Positions 8,983 to 19,008 of a DNA stretch of 64,000 nt are shown in pieces (positions within the stretch are counted from its first letter, which is position 1; every line of letters starts with the position of its first letter). Position numbers and translations under genes: made by a program. Source of the DNA: Agromyces tardus (lineage in GTDB: Bacteria > Actinomycetota > Actinomycetes > Actinomycetales > Microbacteriaceae). The stretch is taken from NCBI RefSeq assembly GCF_003710805.1, contig NZ_RHHB01000008.1, positions 1 through 64,000 on the forward strand. Reading direction: 5' to 3'. The notes beneath the pieces were generated by a model. It was given only the letters and a program-made list of their open reading frames with translations. It did no database searches and had not been told where the DNA came from.

Positions 8983-11232
8983 TCAGCCGTCGCTGACGCG
9001 GTAGACGTCGTAGACGGCGTCGATGCGTCGCACCGCGTTGAGCACCCGGTCGAGGTGGGTCGTGTCGCCCATCTCGAACACGAAGCGGCTGAGCGCGAGG
9101 CGATCCGTCGAGGTGGAGACGTTCGCCGAGAGGATGTTGACGTGGTGCTCCGAGAGCACGCGCGTGACATCCGACAGCAGGCCGGCCCGGTCGAGCGCCT
9201 CGATCTGGATCTGCACGAGGAACACGCTCTTCGAGCTCGGCGCCCACTCGACGTCGATCATGCGCTCGGGTTCGCGCAGCAGCGACTGCACGTTGTGGCA
9301 CTTGGCCTGATGCACCGACACCCCGGAACCACGGGTGATGAAGCCCACGATCTCGTCGCCCGGCACCGGCGTGCAGCAGCGCGCGAGCTTGACGAGGATG
9401 TCGGGCGCTCCTCGCACGAGCACACCCGAGTCGCTGTTGCGCGGCAGCGGCCGCGTGCGCACCGGAATCGGCAGGTCGGGCTCGTCGACGTCGTCGACGT
9501 CGCGCACGAGTGCGACGACCTTCTCGATCACCGACTGCGTCGACACGTGTCCCTCGCCGACCGCCGCGTAGAGCGACGACACGTCGTCGTAGCGCAGTTG
9601 CGCCGCGACCTCGGCGAACGACTCCTGGCTCATGAGCTTCTGCAGCGGCAGGTTCTGCTTGCGCATCGCGCGGGCGATGGCATCGCGCCCGTGCTCGATC
9701 GCCTCGTCGCGTCGCTCCTTCGTGAACCACTGGCGGATCTTGTTGCGGGCACGGGGGCTCTTGACGAAGTTCAGCCAGTCCTTGCTCGGGCCCGAGTCGG
9801 GGTTCTTCGACGTGAACACTTCGACCACGTCGCCGCTCGACAGTTCGCTCTCGAGCGGCACGAGGCGCCCGTTGACCTTGGCCCCCATGGTGCGGTGGCC
9901 GACCTCGGTGTGCACGGCGTACGCGAAGTCGACGGGCGTGGCGCCCGCGGGCAGGCCGATCACGCGCCCCTTGGGCGTGAAGACGTAGACCTCCTTGGCG
10001 CCGATCTCGAACCGGAGGGAGTCGAGGAACTCCCCCGGGTCGGCGGTCTCGGCCTGCCAGTCGGAGATGTGGGCGAGCCACGCCATGTCGGTGTCATTCT
10101 GGCCGGTCTTGTCGACGGTGCGGCCCGCCATGCGCTCCTTGTACTTCCAGTGCGCGGCGACGCCGTACTCCGCACGCTGGTGCATGTCGTGCGTGCGGAT
10201 CTGGATCTCGACGGCACGGCCCTTCGGTCCGATGACCGTCGTGTGCAGCGACTGGTACAGGTTGAACTTCGGCGTCGCGATGTAGTCCTTGAAGCGGCCG
10301 GGCAGCGGAGTCCAGCGCGCGTGGATCGCACCGAGCACCGCGTAGCAGTCGCGCACCGAGTTCACGAGCACGCGGATGCCCACGAGGTCGTAGATCTCGT
10401 CGAACTCGCGACCCCGAACGATCATCTTCTGGTAGATCGAGTAGTACTGCTTCGGGCGGCCCATCACCTTGCCGCGGATCTTCGCGGCCTTGAGGTCTTC
10501 GCTCACGAGGTCGATGACCGACTGCACGAACTCCTCGCGCTGGGGCGTGCGCTGCTTGACGAGACTCTCGATCTCGGCGTAGAGCTTCGGGTAGAGCACC
10601 GCGAACGACAGGTCCTCGAGCTCCCACTTGATGGTCTGGATGCCGAGGCGGTGCGCGAGCGGCGCGTAGATCTCGAGGGTCTCGGTGGCCTTGCGGGTCG
10701 CGGACTCCGCGGGCACGAAGCCCCACGTGCGGGCGTTGTGCAGCCGGTCGGCCAGCTTGATGATGAGCACCCGGATGTCCTTGGACATCGCGACGATCAT
10801 CTTGCGCACGGTCTCGGCCTGCGTCGAGTCGCCGTACTTCACCTTGTCGAGCTTGGTGACGCCGTCGACGAGCATCGCGATCTCGTCGCCGAAGTCCGCG
10901 CGCACCTGGTCGAGCGTGTAGGCGGTGTCCTCGACGGTGTCGTGCAGCAGCGCGGCGGCGACCGTCTTCGACCCGATGCCGAGGTCGGCGAGGATCTGCG
11001 CGACCGCGATGGGGTGCGTGATGTACGGCTCGCCGCTCTTGCGCTTCTGGCCCTCGTGGGCACGCTCGGCGACCGTGTACGCGCGCTCGACGAGCCCGAG
11101 GTCGGCCTTCGGGTGGTGCATCCGCACCGTGCGGAGGAGCGTGTCGACGGCACCGGAGGGCTGCGCCTTCGAGAAGATCCGCGGCACCAGACGGCGCAGC
11201 GACGCGGTCGAGTTGACTCCCGTCTCGGTCAT
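8983..11232 (-). CDS. rel: Bifunctional (p)ppGpp synthetase/hydrolase, RelA/SpoT family
   Basis: This 749-residue long-form Rel controls the stringent response. The HD hydrolase domain shows H...HPIAVAQIL...LLHDTVEDT, the signature of an active hydrolase. The synthetase domain has GRPKQYYSIYQKM, DLVGIRVLV, NLYQSLHTTV and AAHWKYK. A TGS domain (YVFTPKGRVIGLPAGATPVDFAY) and a C-terminal ACT domain (LDRAGLLSDVTRVLSEHHVN) follow. Both activities are therefore predicted in one protein, the usual arrangement in Actinobacteria. TGGAGGTGTGAGCG before the ATG is a good ribosome binding site. It follows secF but has its own -10 box. Confidence 0.97.
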   Translation of the reverse strand: MTETGVNSTASLRRLVPRIFSKAQPSGAVDTLLRTVRMHHPKADLGLVERAYTVAERAHEGQKRKSGEPYITHPIAVAQILADLGIGSKTVAAALLHDTVEDTAYTLDQVRADFGDEIAMLVDGVTKLDKVKYGDSTQAETVRKMIVAMSKDIRVLIIKLADRLHNARTWGFVPAESATRKATETLEIYAPLAHRLGIQTIKWELEDLSFAVLYPKLYAEIESLVKQRTPQREEFVQSVIDLVSEDLKAAKIRGKVMGRPKQYYSIYQKMIVRGREFDEIYDLVGIRVLVNSVRDCYAVLGAIHARWTPLPGRFKDYIATPKFNLYQSLHTTVIGPKGRAVEIQIRTHDMHQRAEYGVAAHWKYKERMAGRTVDKTGQNDTDMAWLAHISDWQAETADPGEFLDSLRFEIGAKEVYVFTPKGRVIGLPAGATPVDFAYAVHTEVGHRTMGAKVNGRLVPLESELSSGDVVEVFTSKNPDSGPSKDWLNFVKSPRARNKIRQWFTKERRDEAIEHGRDAIARAMRKQNLPLQKLMSQESFAEVAAQLRYDDVSSLYAAVGEGHVSTQSVIEKVVALVRDVDDVDEPDLPIPVRTRPLPRNSDSGVLVRGAPDILVKLARCCTPVPGDEIVGFITRGSGVSVHQAKCHNVQSLLREPERMIDVEWAPSSKSVFLVQIQIEALDRAGLLSDVTRVLSEHHVNILSANVSTSTDRLALSRFVFEMGDTTHLDRVLNAVRRIDAVYDVYRVSDG

Positions 11233-11254
11233 CGCTCACACCTCCAGAACTTCA

Positions 11255-11260
11255 ATTATC
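11255..11260 (-). promoter_or_regulatory. -10 box of rel
   Basis: The minus strand reads GATAAT, a five-of-six match to TATAAT, about 22 nt upstream of the rel start, with the ribosome binding site in between. No convincing -35 is visible. It allows rel to be transcribed independently of the upstream yajC-secD-secF operon. Confidence 0.5.
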
Positions 11261-11305
11261 GCCGCTCCGGAGCGTGGTTCAGCACGAGGGCCGAGTCGGG
11301 CCCGA

Positions 11306-12325
11306 TCACGCCGTCGTCAGTTCCTCTGCATCCGCCTTCGAAACGCTCGCGCGCTCCCGCTCCTTGAGCACCTTCTGGTCGTGCTTCCTGATCGCGGGCT
11401 CGCCCTCGCGCAGCTGCGAGTAGAGCGGTGCGGCGAGGAACACGGTCGACCAGGTGCCGACGATGATGCCCACCAGGAGCGCGAGGGAGATGTCGCGGAG
11501 CGTGTCGGCGCCGAGCGCGCCCGCACCGATGAAGAGGATGGCCGCGACGGGCAGCGCTGCCACGACACTCGTGTTGATCGAACGCACGAGCGTCTGGTTC
11601 ACCGCGAGGTTCACCGACTCCGCGAACGTGCGGCGGGACTCCTGGCCGTCGGCCGCGGTGTTCTCGCGGATCTTGTCGAACACGACGACCGTGTCGTACA
11701 GCGAGTAGCTCAGGATCGTGAGGATGCCGATGAGGGCCGCCGGCGAGATCTCCCACCCGACCGCCGCGTACACGCCGGTCGTGACGATGAGGTCGGCGAG
11801 CAGCGCCAGGATGGCCGCGAGCGACATCTTCCATGTTCGGAAGTAGAGCGCCATCACGATCGCGGCGAGGAGCAGGAACGCGAGGAGGCCGAAGAGCGCC
11901 TGCCTCGTGACATCCGCGCCCCAGCTGGCGCCGATGAACGAGGAGGTCACCTCCGACGGGTCGACGCCGTACGCCTCGGCGAGGGCCGCGCTGACCTGCT
12001 CGGACTCCGCCTTCTCGAGCTGGTCGGTCTGCACGCGCACGCCCTGGTTGCCGACGATCGTGACCTTCGCGACGGCATCGGGCGCGACGCTCGCCACGGC
12101 GTCGATCGCCGGCTGCGAGGTCGCGTCGGCGACGCCGGCGATATGGAACTGCGATCCGCCGCGGAACTCGATGCCGAAGTTGAAGCCGCGCACCACCGGC
12201 ACGAGCACCGAGAGGATCAGCAGGACCGCGACGACGGCGTACCACTTCTTGCGTCCGCCGACGAAGTTGAACGAGCGCTTGCCCGTGTAGAGGTCGTTGC
12301 CGAACGTGGTGAGACGGTTGGCCAT
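11306..12325 (-). CDS. secF: Protein translocase subunit SecF
   Basis: The 339-residue membrane protein is a partner of SecD in the SecDF complex that uses proton-motive force to pull proteins through SecYEG. The SecF opening FNFVGGRKKWYAVVAVLLILSV is followed by the GIEFRGG motif. The last five helices contain ALIGILTILSYSLYDTVVVFDKIREN, the conserved RND-type helix 4. The start codon overlaps the secD stop by one base (TGATG), indicating coupled translation. A charged C-terminal tail follows the last helix. Confidence 0.97.
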   Translation of the reverse strand: MANRLTTFGNDLYTGKRSFNFVGGRKKWYAVVAVLLILSVLVPVVRGFNFGIEFRGGSQFHIAGVADATSQPAIDAVASVAPDAVAKVTIVGNQGVRVQTDQLEKAESEQVSAALAEAYGVDPSEVTSSFIGASWGADVTRQALFGLLAFLLLAAIVMALYFRTWKMSLAAILALLADLIVTTGVYAAVGWEISPAALIGILTILSYSLYDTVVVFDKIRENTAADGQESRRTFAESVNLAVNQTLVRSINTSVVAALPVAAILFIGAGALGADTLRDISLALLVGIIVGTWSTVFLAAPLYSQLREGEPAIRKHDQKVLKERERASVSKADAEELTTA

Positions 12326-14064
12326 CAGGACTCCTTGCCTTCGCTCGCGCCGACGGTGGCGTCGACCTGCGCCGCTTTGCGCTCCGCGATGGTCTGGCGC
12401 TTCTGCGCCTCCTTCGCGCTCGAGGCGACCTTGGTCGCCGGTACGGCCACCGGCTTGCGGAACTCCGCACGACCGCGGTAGACCGCGCCGAGCGCGTTCG
12501 GGTCGAGGCCCGACCAGGGGTTGCCACTCGAGAAGAACCTCGTCTGCGCGAGCAGCTGCAGCATCGGGTGGGTGAAGAGGATGACGACGATCACGTCGAT
12601 CACCGTCGTGATACCGAGCGTGAAGGCGAAGCCGCGCACGCTGCCCACTGCGAGCACGAACAGCACCACGGCCGCCAGCAGGTTGACGCCCTTGGACGCG
12701 AGGATCGTGCGGAAGGCTCGCTTCCAGCCGGCCTCGACGGCGCCGACGAGCGGACGCCCGTCACGGAGCTCGTCGCGGACGCGCTCGAAGTACACGATGA
12801 ACGAGTCCGCCGTGAAGCCGATCGCCACGATGAGGCCGGCGATGCCGGCGAGCGACAGGCGGTATCCCTCGCGCCACGACAGGATCGTGATCGTCAGGTA
12901 CGTGATGACGCCCACGATCACGAGCGACGCGATCGTCACGGTGCCGAGCGCACGGTATTGGAACAGCGTGTAGATCACGACGAGGATGAGGCCGATGAGC
13001 CCGGCGATGAGCCCGGCCTCCAGCTGCGAGGTGCCGAGCGTGGCCGAGATGGTGTCGGACGACTGCACCGTGAAGCTGATCGGCAGCGCACCGAACTTGA
13101 GCTGGTCGGCGAGCGCCTTCGAGGACTCCTGCGTGAAGCTGCCGGTGATCTGCGGACGGCCGTCGGTGATGACGCCGTTCATCTGCGGCGCCGAGAGCAC
13201 GGCGCCGTCGAGCACGAAGGCGAACTGGTCGCGCGGCGTCTGGCCGTTGAGGGCGAAGAGCCGCTGGCTCACCGTGGCGAAGTCCTTGGTGCCCTGGTCG
13301 TCGAAGACGATGTTGACGGCCCACTGGCCGGTGCTCGCACCGGTCTGCGTCGTGACCATGCCGTTCGTGGCGTCGGTGATGTTCTCGCCGCTCACCTCGA
13401 CCGGCCCGAGGAGGTACTTGATGGTGCGACCGGAATCGCACGTCACGAGGGGCTCGTCGGCCGGGGCGGCGTTCGCGCCGCTCGAGTCGATCGAAGCGCA
13501 GTCGAACGTGTCGAACTGGTCCTGCAGCGCGGGCGTGATCCAGGAGGGATCGCTCCCGTCGGTGGGCACCGCCGTGGGCGTGGTCGCGAGATCGGATGCC
13601 GCGTCGGTCGGCTGTGCGCTCGCGCTCGGGTCGATCGACTGGTTCGTCGCGACGTCGGCGAGGAGCACGGGGCGGAGCTCGAGCTTCGCCGACGACTCGA
13701 TGCGCGCCCGCGTCTGGTCGTCGAGCTCGCCGGGGATGGCGACGACGACGTTCTGGCCGCCCTGCGTGTTGATCTCGGCCTCGGAGACGCCGGACGCGTC
13801 GACGCGCTGGCGGATGATCGACACCGCCTGGTCGAGCTGCTCCTGCGTCACCGACTCGCCGTCGGCGAGCTGCGGCGCGAGGATGATCTGCGTGCCGCCC
13901 TCGAGGTCGAGGGCGAGCTTCGGGGTCCAGGAACCCCCCGCCCACATCACGCCGGCGGCGTTGATGCCGAAGAGCGCGACGATGATGACGCCGAGCCAGG
14001 TGAGCGAGCGCCAGGCCTTGCGGACGGGCGTCGGTCGGGTCGACCGCTTGGATGGTGCAGCCAC
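12325..14064 (-). CDS. secD: Protein translocase subunit SecD
   Basis: At 579 residues this is a full SecD: a first helix at about 19-37, the P1 periplasmic-type domain starting with ALDLEGGTQIILA (D1 motif), then a C-terminal block of five helices with GFTADSFIVYFERVRDE. An actinobacterial low-complexity insert rich in Ser/Thr/Asp (SIDPSASAQPTDAASDL...) lies in the extracytoplasmic domain. It is the middle gene of yajC-secD-secF. Confidence 0.97.
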   Translation of the reverse strand: MAAPSKRSTRPTPVRKAWRSLTWLGVIIVALFGINAAGVMWAGGSWTPKLALDLEGGTQIILAPQLADGESVTQEQLDQAVSIIRQRVDASGVSEAEINTQGGQNVVVAIPGELDDQTRARIESSAKLELRPVLLADVATNQSIDPSASAQPTDAASDLATTPTAVPTDGSDPSWITPALQDQFDTFDCASIDSSGANAAPADEPLVTCDSGRTIKYLLGPVEVSGENITDATNGMVTTQTGASTGQWAVNIVFDDQGTKDFATVSQRLFALNGQTPRDQFAFVLDGAVLSAPQMNGVITDGRPQITGSFTQESSKALADQLKFGALPISFTVQSSDTISATLGTSQLEAGLIAGLIGLILVVIYTLFQYRALGTVTIASLVIVGVITYLTITILSWREGYRLSLAGIAGLIVAIGFTADSFIVYFERVRDELRDGRPLVGAVEAGWKRAFRTILASKGVNLLAAVVLFVLAVGSVRGFAFTLGITTVIDVIVVILFTHPMLQLLAQTRFFSSGNPWSGLDPNALGAVYRGRAEFRKPVAVPATKVASSAKEAQKRQTIAERKAAQVDATVGASEGKES

Positions 14065-14127
14065 GTGTTCTGCTTTCTCTGCAAGCGCCCGCGCGGCATC
14101 GCGCGGGCGGTGCGTCGGGTAGGGAGC

Positions 14128-14508
14128 CTAGTCGTTCGACTTCTTGGAGTCGGGCGTCTCGTCGTTCGGGGTCTCGTCGACGCGCTCGCCGAACTCCGGC
14201 TCGCCGTCGGCGGTCTCGACGGCCAGCGCCTCCGGCTCCTCGGCAGGGGTGATCACGCGCGCCACCGTCTGGCGGTGCACCGTGAGGACCGTGCCGGGGC
14301 TCGTCTCGAGGAGGACCTGGTTCTCCTCTTCGTCGATGGAGAGGATGGTGCCGAAGACGCCGAAGTTCGTCATCACCTTCGCGCCGGGGGCCACCTTCGA
14401 CTGCAGTTCGCGAGCCTCGGCCTGGCGCTTGCGCGAGTTGCGGAACATGAAGAAGATCAGCACCGCCAGGACGGCGAGCATGATGATGGTGAACGGATCG
14501 AACGTCAT
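14128..14508 (-). CDS. yajC: Preprotein translocase accessory subunit YajC
   Basis: The 126-residue protein has one N-terminal membrane helix (PFTIIMLAVLAVLIFFMF) and the YajC fold (LQSKVAPGAKVMTNFGVFGTILSIDEEENQVLLETSPGTVLTVHRQTVARVI), with an acidic tail. It associates with SecDF. I start at ATG 14508, behind GGTTCTCCTCC. The upstream in-frame ATG (14574) would add 22 Arg/Pro residues and would lie almost on the transcription start. Confidence 0.93.
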   Translation of the reverse strand: MTFDPFTIIMLAVLAVLIFFMFRNSRKRQAEARELQSKVAPGAKVMTNFGVFGTILSIDEEENQVLLETSPGTVLTVHRQTVARVITPAEEPEALAVETADGEPEFGERVDETPNDETPDSKKSND

Positions 14509-14576
14509 GAGGAGGAGAACCTTCCGAGGTGCGCCGTGCGCACGGGGTGGGGGGCGGGAAGCCGGAGCCTCCAAGG

Positions 14577-14582
14577 ATTATA
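14577..14582 (-). promoter_or_regulatory. Consensus -10 box of yajC-secD-secF overlapping the ruvB stop codon
   Basis: The minus strand reads TATAAT exactly, and its bases 14578-14580 are also the ruvB TAA stop. The predicted start of transcription lies near 14570, giving a leader of about 60 nt before yajC. No -35 consensus is evident; that region is coding sequence of ruvB. Confidence 0.6.
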
Positions 14583-15666
14583 GGTCATCGATCGGAAGCG
14601 CCGATGCGTGCGGTGCACGATCGTCGGCGAGCCCGAAGTGCCGCCATGCGGTCGGGGTCGCGACGCGACCGCGGGGGGTTCGGGTGACGAGCCCGATGCG
14701 CACGAGGAACGGCTCGACGACCGCCTCGATGGTCTCGGCCTCCTCGCCGACCGAGACGGCGAGGGTGTTGAGGCCGACCGGGCCGCCGCCGAAGCGGGTG
14801 AGGATCGTCATCATCACGGCGCGGTCGAGTCGGTCGAGCCCGAGGGGGTCGACGTCGTACAGGTCGAGCGCAGCACGAACGGCTGCGAGGTCGGCATCGC
14901 CCACACGCTGTCCGGCCCCCGTGGACGGGTGCACGAGCGCGTAGTCGCGAACTCGGCGCAGCAGGCGGTTCGCGATGCGCGGGGTGCCCCGGCAGCGACC
15001 CGCGATCTCGGCCACCGCGTCGCGGTCGATGCGCAGCCCGAGCAGCACCGCAGCCCTCGTGAGCACCTGCTGCAGCTCGGATTCGTCGTAGAACTCGAGG
15101 TGCGCCGTGAAGCCGAAGCGATCGCGCAGCGGGTTCGGGAGCAGGCCGGCGCGCGTCGTCGCGCCGACGAGCGTGAACGGTGCGAGGTCGAGGGGCACCG
15201 AGGTCGCACCGGCGCCCTTGCCGACCATGATGTCGATGCGGAAGTCCTCCATGGCGAGGTAGAGCATCTCTTCGGCCGACCGCGCCATGCGGTGGATCTC
15301 GTCGATGAACAGCACCTCGCCCGGCACGAGCGACGACAGGATCGCGGCAAGGTCGCCGGCGTGCTGGATGGCCGGCCCGCTGGACATGCGGAGCGGCCGC
15401 CCGCCCTCGTGCGCCACGATCATGGCGAGCGTGGTCTTGCCGAGCCCCGGAGGGCCCGCGAGGAGGATGTGGTCGGGCGTGCGCTGCTGCAGGGTGGCGG
15501 CGGTGAGCAGCAGCTGCAGCTGACCGCGGACGCGGCTCTGGCCCACGAACTCCTCGAGACTGCGCGGCCGGAGCGCGCCCTCGAAGGCGAGTTCAGCCTC
15601 GGACGCGAGCTCGGGGTCGGTGAGGTCGAGGTCGCCGCCGAGCTCGTCGGGCCCTGCCGCGCTCAT
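14578..15666 (-). CDS. ruvB: Holliday junction branch migration helicase RuvB
   Basis: The 362-residue AAA+ motor shows Walker [13 protein letters not shown], Walker [10 protein letters not shown], sensor 1 GATTRAGLL and the Arg-finger region PLRDRFG. The C-terminal winged-helix domain ends with [17 protein letters not shown]. With RuvA it drives branch migration. Its start overlaps the ruvA stop by 4 nt (ATGA). I see no LexA box ahead of the ruv group. Confidence 0.97.
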   Translation of the reverse strand: MSAAGPDELGGDLDLTDPELASEAELAFEGALRPRSLEEFVGQSRVRGQLQLLLTAATLQQRTPDHILLAGPPGLGKTTLAMIVAHEGGRPLRMSSGPAIQHAGDLAAILSSLVPGEVLFIDEIHRMARSAEEMLYLAMEDFRIDIMVGKGAGATSVPLDLAPFTLVGATTRAGLLPNPLRDRFGFTAHLEFYDESELQQVLTRAAVLLGLRIDRDAVAEIAGRCRGTPRIANRLLRRVRDYALVHPSTGAGQRVGDADLAAVRAALDLYDVDPLGLDRLDRAVMMTILTRFGGGPVGLNTLAVSVGEEAETIEAVVEPFLVRIGLVTRTPRGRVATPTAWRHFGLADDRAPHASALPIDDL

Positions 15667-16283
15667 CGCGCCCTCGCCGTCTGCTGCGCGGGCCCGAGGC
15701 GCGCGAGCGTGAGCCGCAGGAGCGTCGGCACCGAGGACGCCTCGACGGGTGAGGCCTCCTCGAGGGTCTCGGTCAACGCGTCGGCTGCGACGCGCTCCGA
15801 CCAGCCGAGCCCCGTGAGCGCCGCCAGCACGCTGTCGGCGACGCCGCCACCGACGATCGACGAACCCGTCGAGGTCACGGGCGAGACCGTGAGCTTGCCC
15901 GCGAGGGAGACGGCGATGAGCTTCGCGGTCTTCGGCCCGATGCCGCTCACCTTGCGGAATGCTGCGTCGTCGTCGCGTTGCACCGCCACCGCGACCTGTT
16001 CGGGCGACATGACCGAGAGCACGCCGAGGGCCGACTTCGGGCCGACGCCGGTCACGCCGATGAGCAGCTCGAACACCTCGAGCTCGTCGAGCGTCGCGAA
16101 GCCGAACACGGTGAGCGAGTCCTCGCGGACCACGAGGGTGGTATGCACGAACAGCTCCTGGCCCTCGCGACTGGCGAGCACGAGCGCGGGCGTCGCATTC
16201 ACGCGGAAGCCGACGCCGCCGACCTCGATGACCAGCGTGCTGCCGGATGCCGAGAGCACTCGGCCTCGAAGGGAGGAGATCAC
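15663..16283 (-). CDS. ruvA: Holliday junction DNA-binding protein RuvA
   Basis: The 206-residue protein has an OB-fold N-terminus ([32 protein letters not shown]), helix-hairpin-helix elements around [18 protein letters not shown] and [16 protein letters not shown], and a C-terminal domain that contacts RuvB. It overlaps ruvC and ruvB by 4 nt on either side, so the three genes are translationally coupled. Confidence 0.97.
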   Translation of the reverse strand: MISSLRGRVLSASGSTLVIEVGGVGFRVNATPALVLASREGQELFVHTTLVVREDSLTVFGFATLDELEVFELLIGVTGVGPKSALGVLSVMSPEQVAVAVQRDDDAAFRKVSGIGPKTAKLIAVSLAGKLTVSPVTSTGSSIVGGGVADSVLAALTGLGWSERVAADALTETLEEASPVEASSVPTLLRLTLARLGPAQQTARAR

Positions 16284-16891
16284 GCCTTCAGCCTACGGGC
16301 CGCCCCCGACACCGCCGCGGAGCGCTCCGCGGCGATCCATGCCCGCTGCGCCGGAGTGAGCGCGGGCGCGTCGGCGGAACGCGGACCGGCGGCCTCGGTC
16401 ACGGCGGCGCCCGCGACTCCCCCGGTGCGCCAGGCGTGGCAGATCGCCAGGGCGAGCGCGTCCGCGGCATCCGCCGGTTTCGGCACCGCCTCGAGCCCGA
16501 GGATGCGCGCGACCATCGCACCGACCTGCTTCTTGTCGGCGCGGCCGTAGCCGGTGATCGCGGCCTTCACCTCGCTCGGCGTGTGCATCGCCACGGGCAG
16601 GGCCCGCCGCGCCGCGATGAGCATCGCGACGCCGGAGATCTGGGCGGTGCCCATGATCGTCGACACGTCGCTCCGCGCGAACACCCGCTCGAGCGCGACC
16701 GCCTGCGGCCGGTGCTCCTCGATGATCGCCTCGATGCCGTCGGCGATGCGCGCGAGCCGGGCGGGCGTGTCGAGGTCGGCGGGCGAGCGCAGCACGATCA
16801 CGTCGACGAGCGTCGCCGACCGGTCCTGCGCGACGTCGACGACGCCCACGCCGCAGCGGGTCAGCCCGGGATCGATGCCGAGGACCCGCAT
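16280..16891 (-). CDS. ruvC: Crossover junction endodeoxyribonuclease RuvC
   Basis: This 203-residue resolvase begins [18 protein letters not shown], which carries the first catalytic Asp. The second acidic residue is in [10 protein letters not shown], and the last pair is in [14 protein letters not shown]. It resolves the junctions moved by RuvAB. It starts 7 nt after yebC and overlaps ruvA. The C-terminus extends about 30 residues past the usual end, with Ala-rich sequence. Confidence 0.96.
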   Translation of the reverse strand: MRVLGIDPGLTRCGVGVVDVAQDRSATLVDVIVLRSPADLDTPARLARIADGIEAIIEEHRPQAVALERVFARSDVSTIMGTAQISGVAMLIAARRALPVAMHTPSEVKAAITGYGRADKKQVGAMVARILGLEAVPKPADAADALALAICHAWRTGGVAGAAVTEAAGPRSADAPALTPAQRAWIAAERSAAVSGAARRLKA

Positions 16892-16898
16892 GCGGTGG

Positions 16899-17654
16899 CT
16901 ACTCCGCCTCGAGTTCGGCCTGCACCTCGGGCGACAGGTCGAAGTTGCTGTAGATGTTCTGCACGTCGTCGCTGTCTTCCAGGGCGTCGATGAGGCGGAA
17001 CACCTTGCGGGCGGTGTCGGCGTCGATCTCGACCTTGAGGTTCGGCACGAACGCCGCGTCGGCCGAGTCGTAGTCGATGCCGGCCTCCTGCAGCGCGGTG
17101 CGGGCCGCGACCATGTCGGACGCCTCGGTGATGACCTCGAAGGTGTCGCCCTCGTCGGTGACCTCCTCGGCACCGGCGTCGAGCACCGCCGCGAGCACGT
17201 CGTCTTCGGTCGTGCCCTCGGCGGGCACCACGATGACGCCCTTGCGTGCGAAGTTGTAGGCGACCGAACCCGGGTCGGCCATCGTGCCGCCGTTGCGCGA
17301 CATGAGGGTGCGCACCTCGGCCGCGGCCCGGTTCTTGTTGTCAGTGAGGCACTCGATGAGCAGGGCGACCCCGTTGGGTCCGTAGCCCTCGTACATGATC
17401 GTCGTGTACTCGATCGACTCGCCGGTGAGTCCCGCGCCGCGCTTGATGGCGCGGTCGATGTTGTCGTTGGGGACGGAGGTCTTCTTGGCCTTCTGCACCG
17501 CGTCGACGAGGGTGGGGTTGCCCGAGAGGTCGGCACCGCCCATCTTGGCCGCGACCTCGATGTTCTTGATGAGCTTCGCGAACGACTTCGCGCGGCGCGC
17601 GTCGATGACGGCCTTCTTGTGCTTGGTCGTCGCCCACTTGGAATGCCCGGACAT
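16899..17654 (-). CDS. yebC: YebC/PmpR-family protein
   Basis: The 251-residue product begins [36 protein letters not shown], the family hallmark, and keeps the acidic C-terminal domain ([36 protein letters not shown]). Members are described as DNA-binding regulators and, more recently, as factors that help ribosomes through difficult proline stretches; which applies here is inference. It heads yebC-ruvC-ruvA-ruvB, a common actinobacterial order. AGGAGAG sits just before the ATG at 17654. Confidence 0.95.
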   Translation of the reverse strand: MSGHSKWATTKHKKAVIDARRAKSFAKLIKNIEVAAKMGGADLSGNPTLVDAVQKAKKTSVPNDNIDRAIKRGAGLTGESIEYTTIMYEGYGPNGVALLIECLTDNKNRAAAEVRTLMSRNGGTMADPGSVAYNFARKGVIVVPAEGTTEDDVLAAVLDAGAEEVTDEGDTFEVITEASDMVAARTALQEAGIDYDSADAAFVPNLKVEIDADTARKVFRLIDALEDSDDVQNIYSNFDLSPEVQAELEAE

Positions 17655-17700
17655 GACTCTCCTGTATCCGCTTGACGGCGGGTCCGCCCGCCGACAGATC

Positions 17701-17706
17701 ATTCTA
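17701..17706 (-). promoter_or_regulatory. -10 box of the yebC-ruvCAB operon
   Basis: The minus strand reads TAGAAT, five of six against TATAAT. It lies about 47 nt upstream of yebC with the ribosome binding site in between. A GC-rich inverted repeat (GGCGGG...CCCGCC) sits in the short leader. No -35 consensus and no LexA box are seen. Confidence 0.5.
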
Positions 17707-17748
17707 CGGCAGGGCGCGCGGCTGCCTTCGGCGACGGGCGGATGCCGC

Positions 17749-17772
17749 GCGCACGCGGTGCGCCGCGTGCGC
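17749..17772 (-). terminator. Hairpin terminator of the DUF1697 gene
   Basis: GCGCACGCGG (17749-17758) and CCGCGTGCGC (17763-17772) form a perfect 10-bp stem with a TGCG loop. It begins 22 nt past the DUF1697 stop and lies before the yebC promoter. A repeat-motif copy (17740-17748) abuts the stem. Confidence 0.65.
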
Positions 17773-17793
17773 CACCGCCGCTGCCGCCGCCCG

Positions 17794-18324
17794 TCACTCG
17801 AGCAGCTTGTGCAGCGTACGCAGGTTGCGGTTCGTCGTCGTCGACTTGTACTTCGCCTTCGCGAGGAGCTTCGCGAACGGGGTGCTCGTCGTGGTGCCCT
17901 TCACCGGATTCCAATACACGACGCCGTCGCCCCGCGCGATCGGATCGACCTCGGGGTCGGCCTCGTCGGCGAAGGCCATGAGCTCGTCGAGCACCGGCGG
18001 CTCCGAGCCGAAGATCACCCACGGCTGTCGCCCCGAGTCGTCTGCGTCGAACGGGAAGCCGTCGATCGCCCGCTCGAGGTCGCGGCGGCTTACGAGCACG
18101 ATCCACGCGTCGTACCCGAAGCGGTCGCGCAAGGCCTGCTCGATGCGCCGCTTCGTGAGCGCCGGCGCCTCGCGGGTGCGCACGGTGAAGGCGACGTTGC
18201 CGCTCGCGAGCACCGTGCGCACGTCGCGGAAGCCGAGCTGCTCGAACACCTCGCGCAGCTCGGCCGATCGGATCGTGATGCCGCCGACGTTGACGCCGCG
18301 GAGGAGCGCGATGGATTCGGTCAT
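17794..18324 (-). CDS. DUF1697-family protein
   Basis: The 176-residue product opens [44 protein letters not shown], the DUF1697 signature: a first beta strand, then the L-R-G-x-N-V-G motif, then the A-S-G-N-V motif. It ends [15 protein letters not shown]. Function is not established; the fold suggests a small alpha/beta protein without obvious catalytic residues. I prefer ATG 18324 over an upstream ATG (18354), because family members begin close to the RGVN motif. Confidence 0.9.
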   Translation of the reverse strand: MTESIALLRGVNVGGITIRSAELREVFEQLGFRDVRTVLASGNVAFTVRTREAPALTKRRIEQALRDRFGYDAWIVLVSRRDLERAIDGFPFDADDSGRQPWVIFGSEPPVLDELMAFADEADPEVDPIARGDGVVYWNPVKGTTTSTPFAKLLAKAKYKSTTTNRNLRTLHKLLE

Positions 18325-18378
18325 GCGTCCGAGTCTGCACCGCGCCTGCGACATCCGCCCGGCATCACCGCCGACCCG

Positions 18379-19008
18379 TCAGGCCGAGCGGAGCTTCGAG
18401 AGGAAGTACTCGTGGAACCGCGTGTCGCCGTTGATCTCGGGGTGGAAGCTCGTGCCGAGCAGGCCCCCCTGCTCGACGGCGACGACGCGGCCGTCGGCGA
18501 GCGTCGCGATGGGCGTGGCCTTCGGGCCGACGGACTCGACCACCGGCCCCCGGATGAACACCGCTCGCAGCGGGCGCTCACCGAGCACCGGGATCTCGAG
18601 GTCGGTCTCGAACGACTGGTTCTGCGAGCCGAAGGCGTTGCGCCGCACGACGACGTCGAGTCCGCCGAAGCTCTCCTGGCCGGCGATCGCGTCGAGGAGC
18701 GTGTCGGCGAGCATGATGAGTCCCGCGCACGTGCCGTAGACGTGCAGGCCGTCGCGGATGCGCTCGCGCAGCGGTTCGGCCAGGCCGAACGCCCGCGCGA
18801 GCTTGTCCATGACGCTCGACTCGCCACCGGGGATCACGAGCCCCTCGATGCCCTCGAGATCGCCCGGCCGTCGCACGAGCGTGACCCGCGCCCCGAGCTC
18901 GCCGAGGATGCGGGCGTGCTCGCGGAAGTCGCCCTGCAGGGCGAGCACGCCGACCCGGGGGCCGGACGCGTCGACCGCGCCGAGCGATTCGTCGCGGAGT
19001 GAGGTCAC
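18379..19008 (-). CDS. pdxT: Pyridoxal 5'-phosphate synthase glutaminase subunit PdxT
   Basis: The 209-residue class I glutamine amidotransferase feeds ammonia to PdxS. It shows [17 protein letters not shown], the GGES loop, the nucleophile in [10 protein letters not shown], and the His-Glu pair in [17 protein letters not shown]. It starts at a GTG whose GTGA overlaps the pdxS stop, so translation is coupled. The first 17 residues precede the usual family start and are likely disordered. Confidence 0.96.
   Translation of the reverse strand: MTSLRDESLGAVDASGPRVGVLALQGDFREHARILGELGARVTLVRRPGDLEGIEGLVIPGGESSVMDKLARAFGLAEPLRERIRDGLHVYGTCAGLIMLADTLLDAIAGQESFGGLDVVVRRNAFGSQNQSFETDLEIPVLGERPLRAVFIRGPVVESVGPKATPIATLADGRVVAVEQGGLLGTSFHPEINGDTRFHEYFLSKLRSA

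Noticed and set aside
17655-17793. A LexA box ahead of yebC-ruvCAB
   Set aside because: ruv genes are often SOS-controlled, but no TCGAAC-N4-GTTCGA-like sequence is present in the promoter region.
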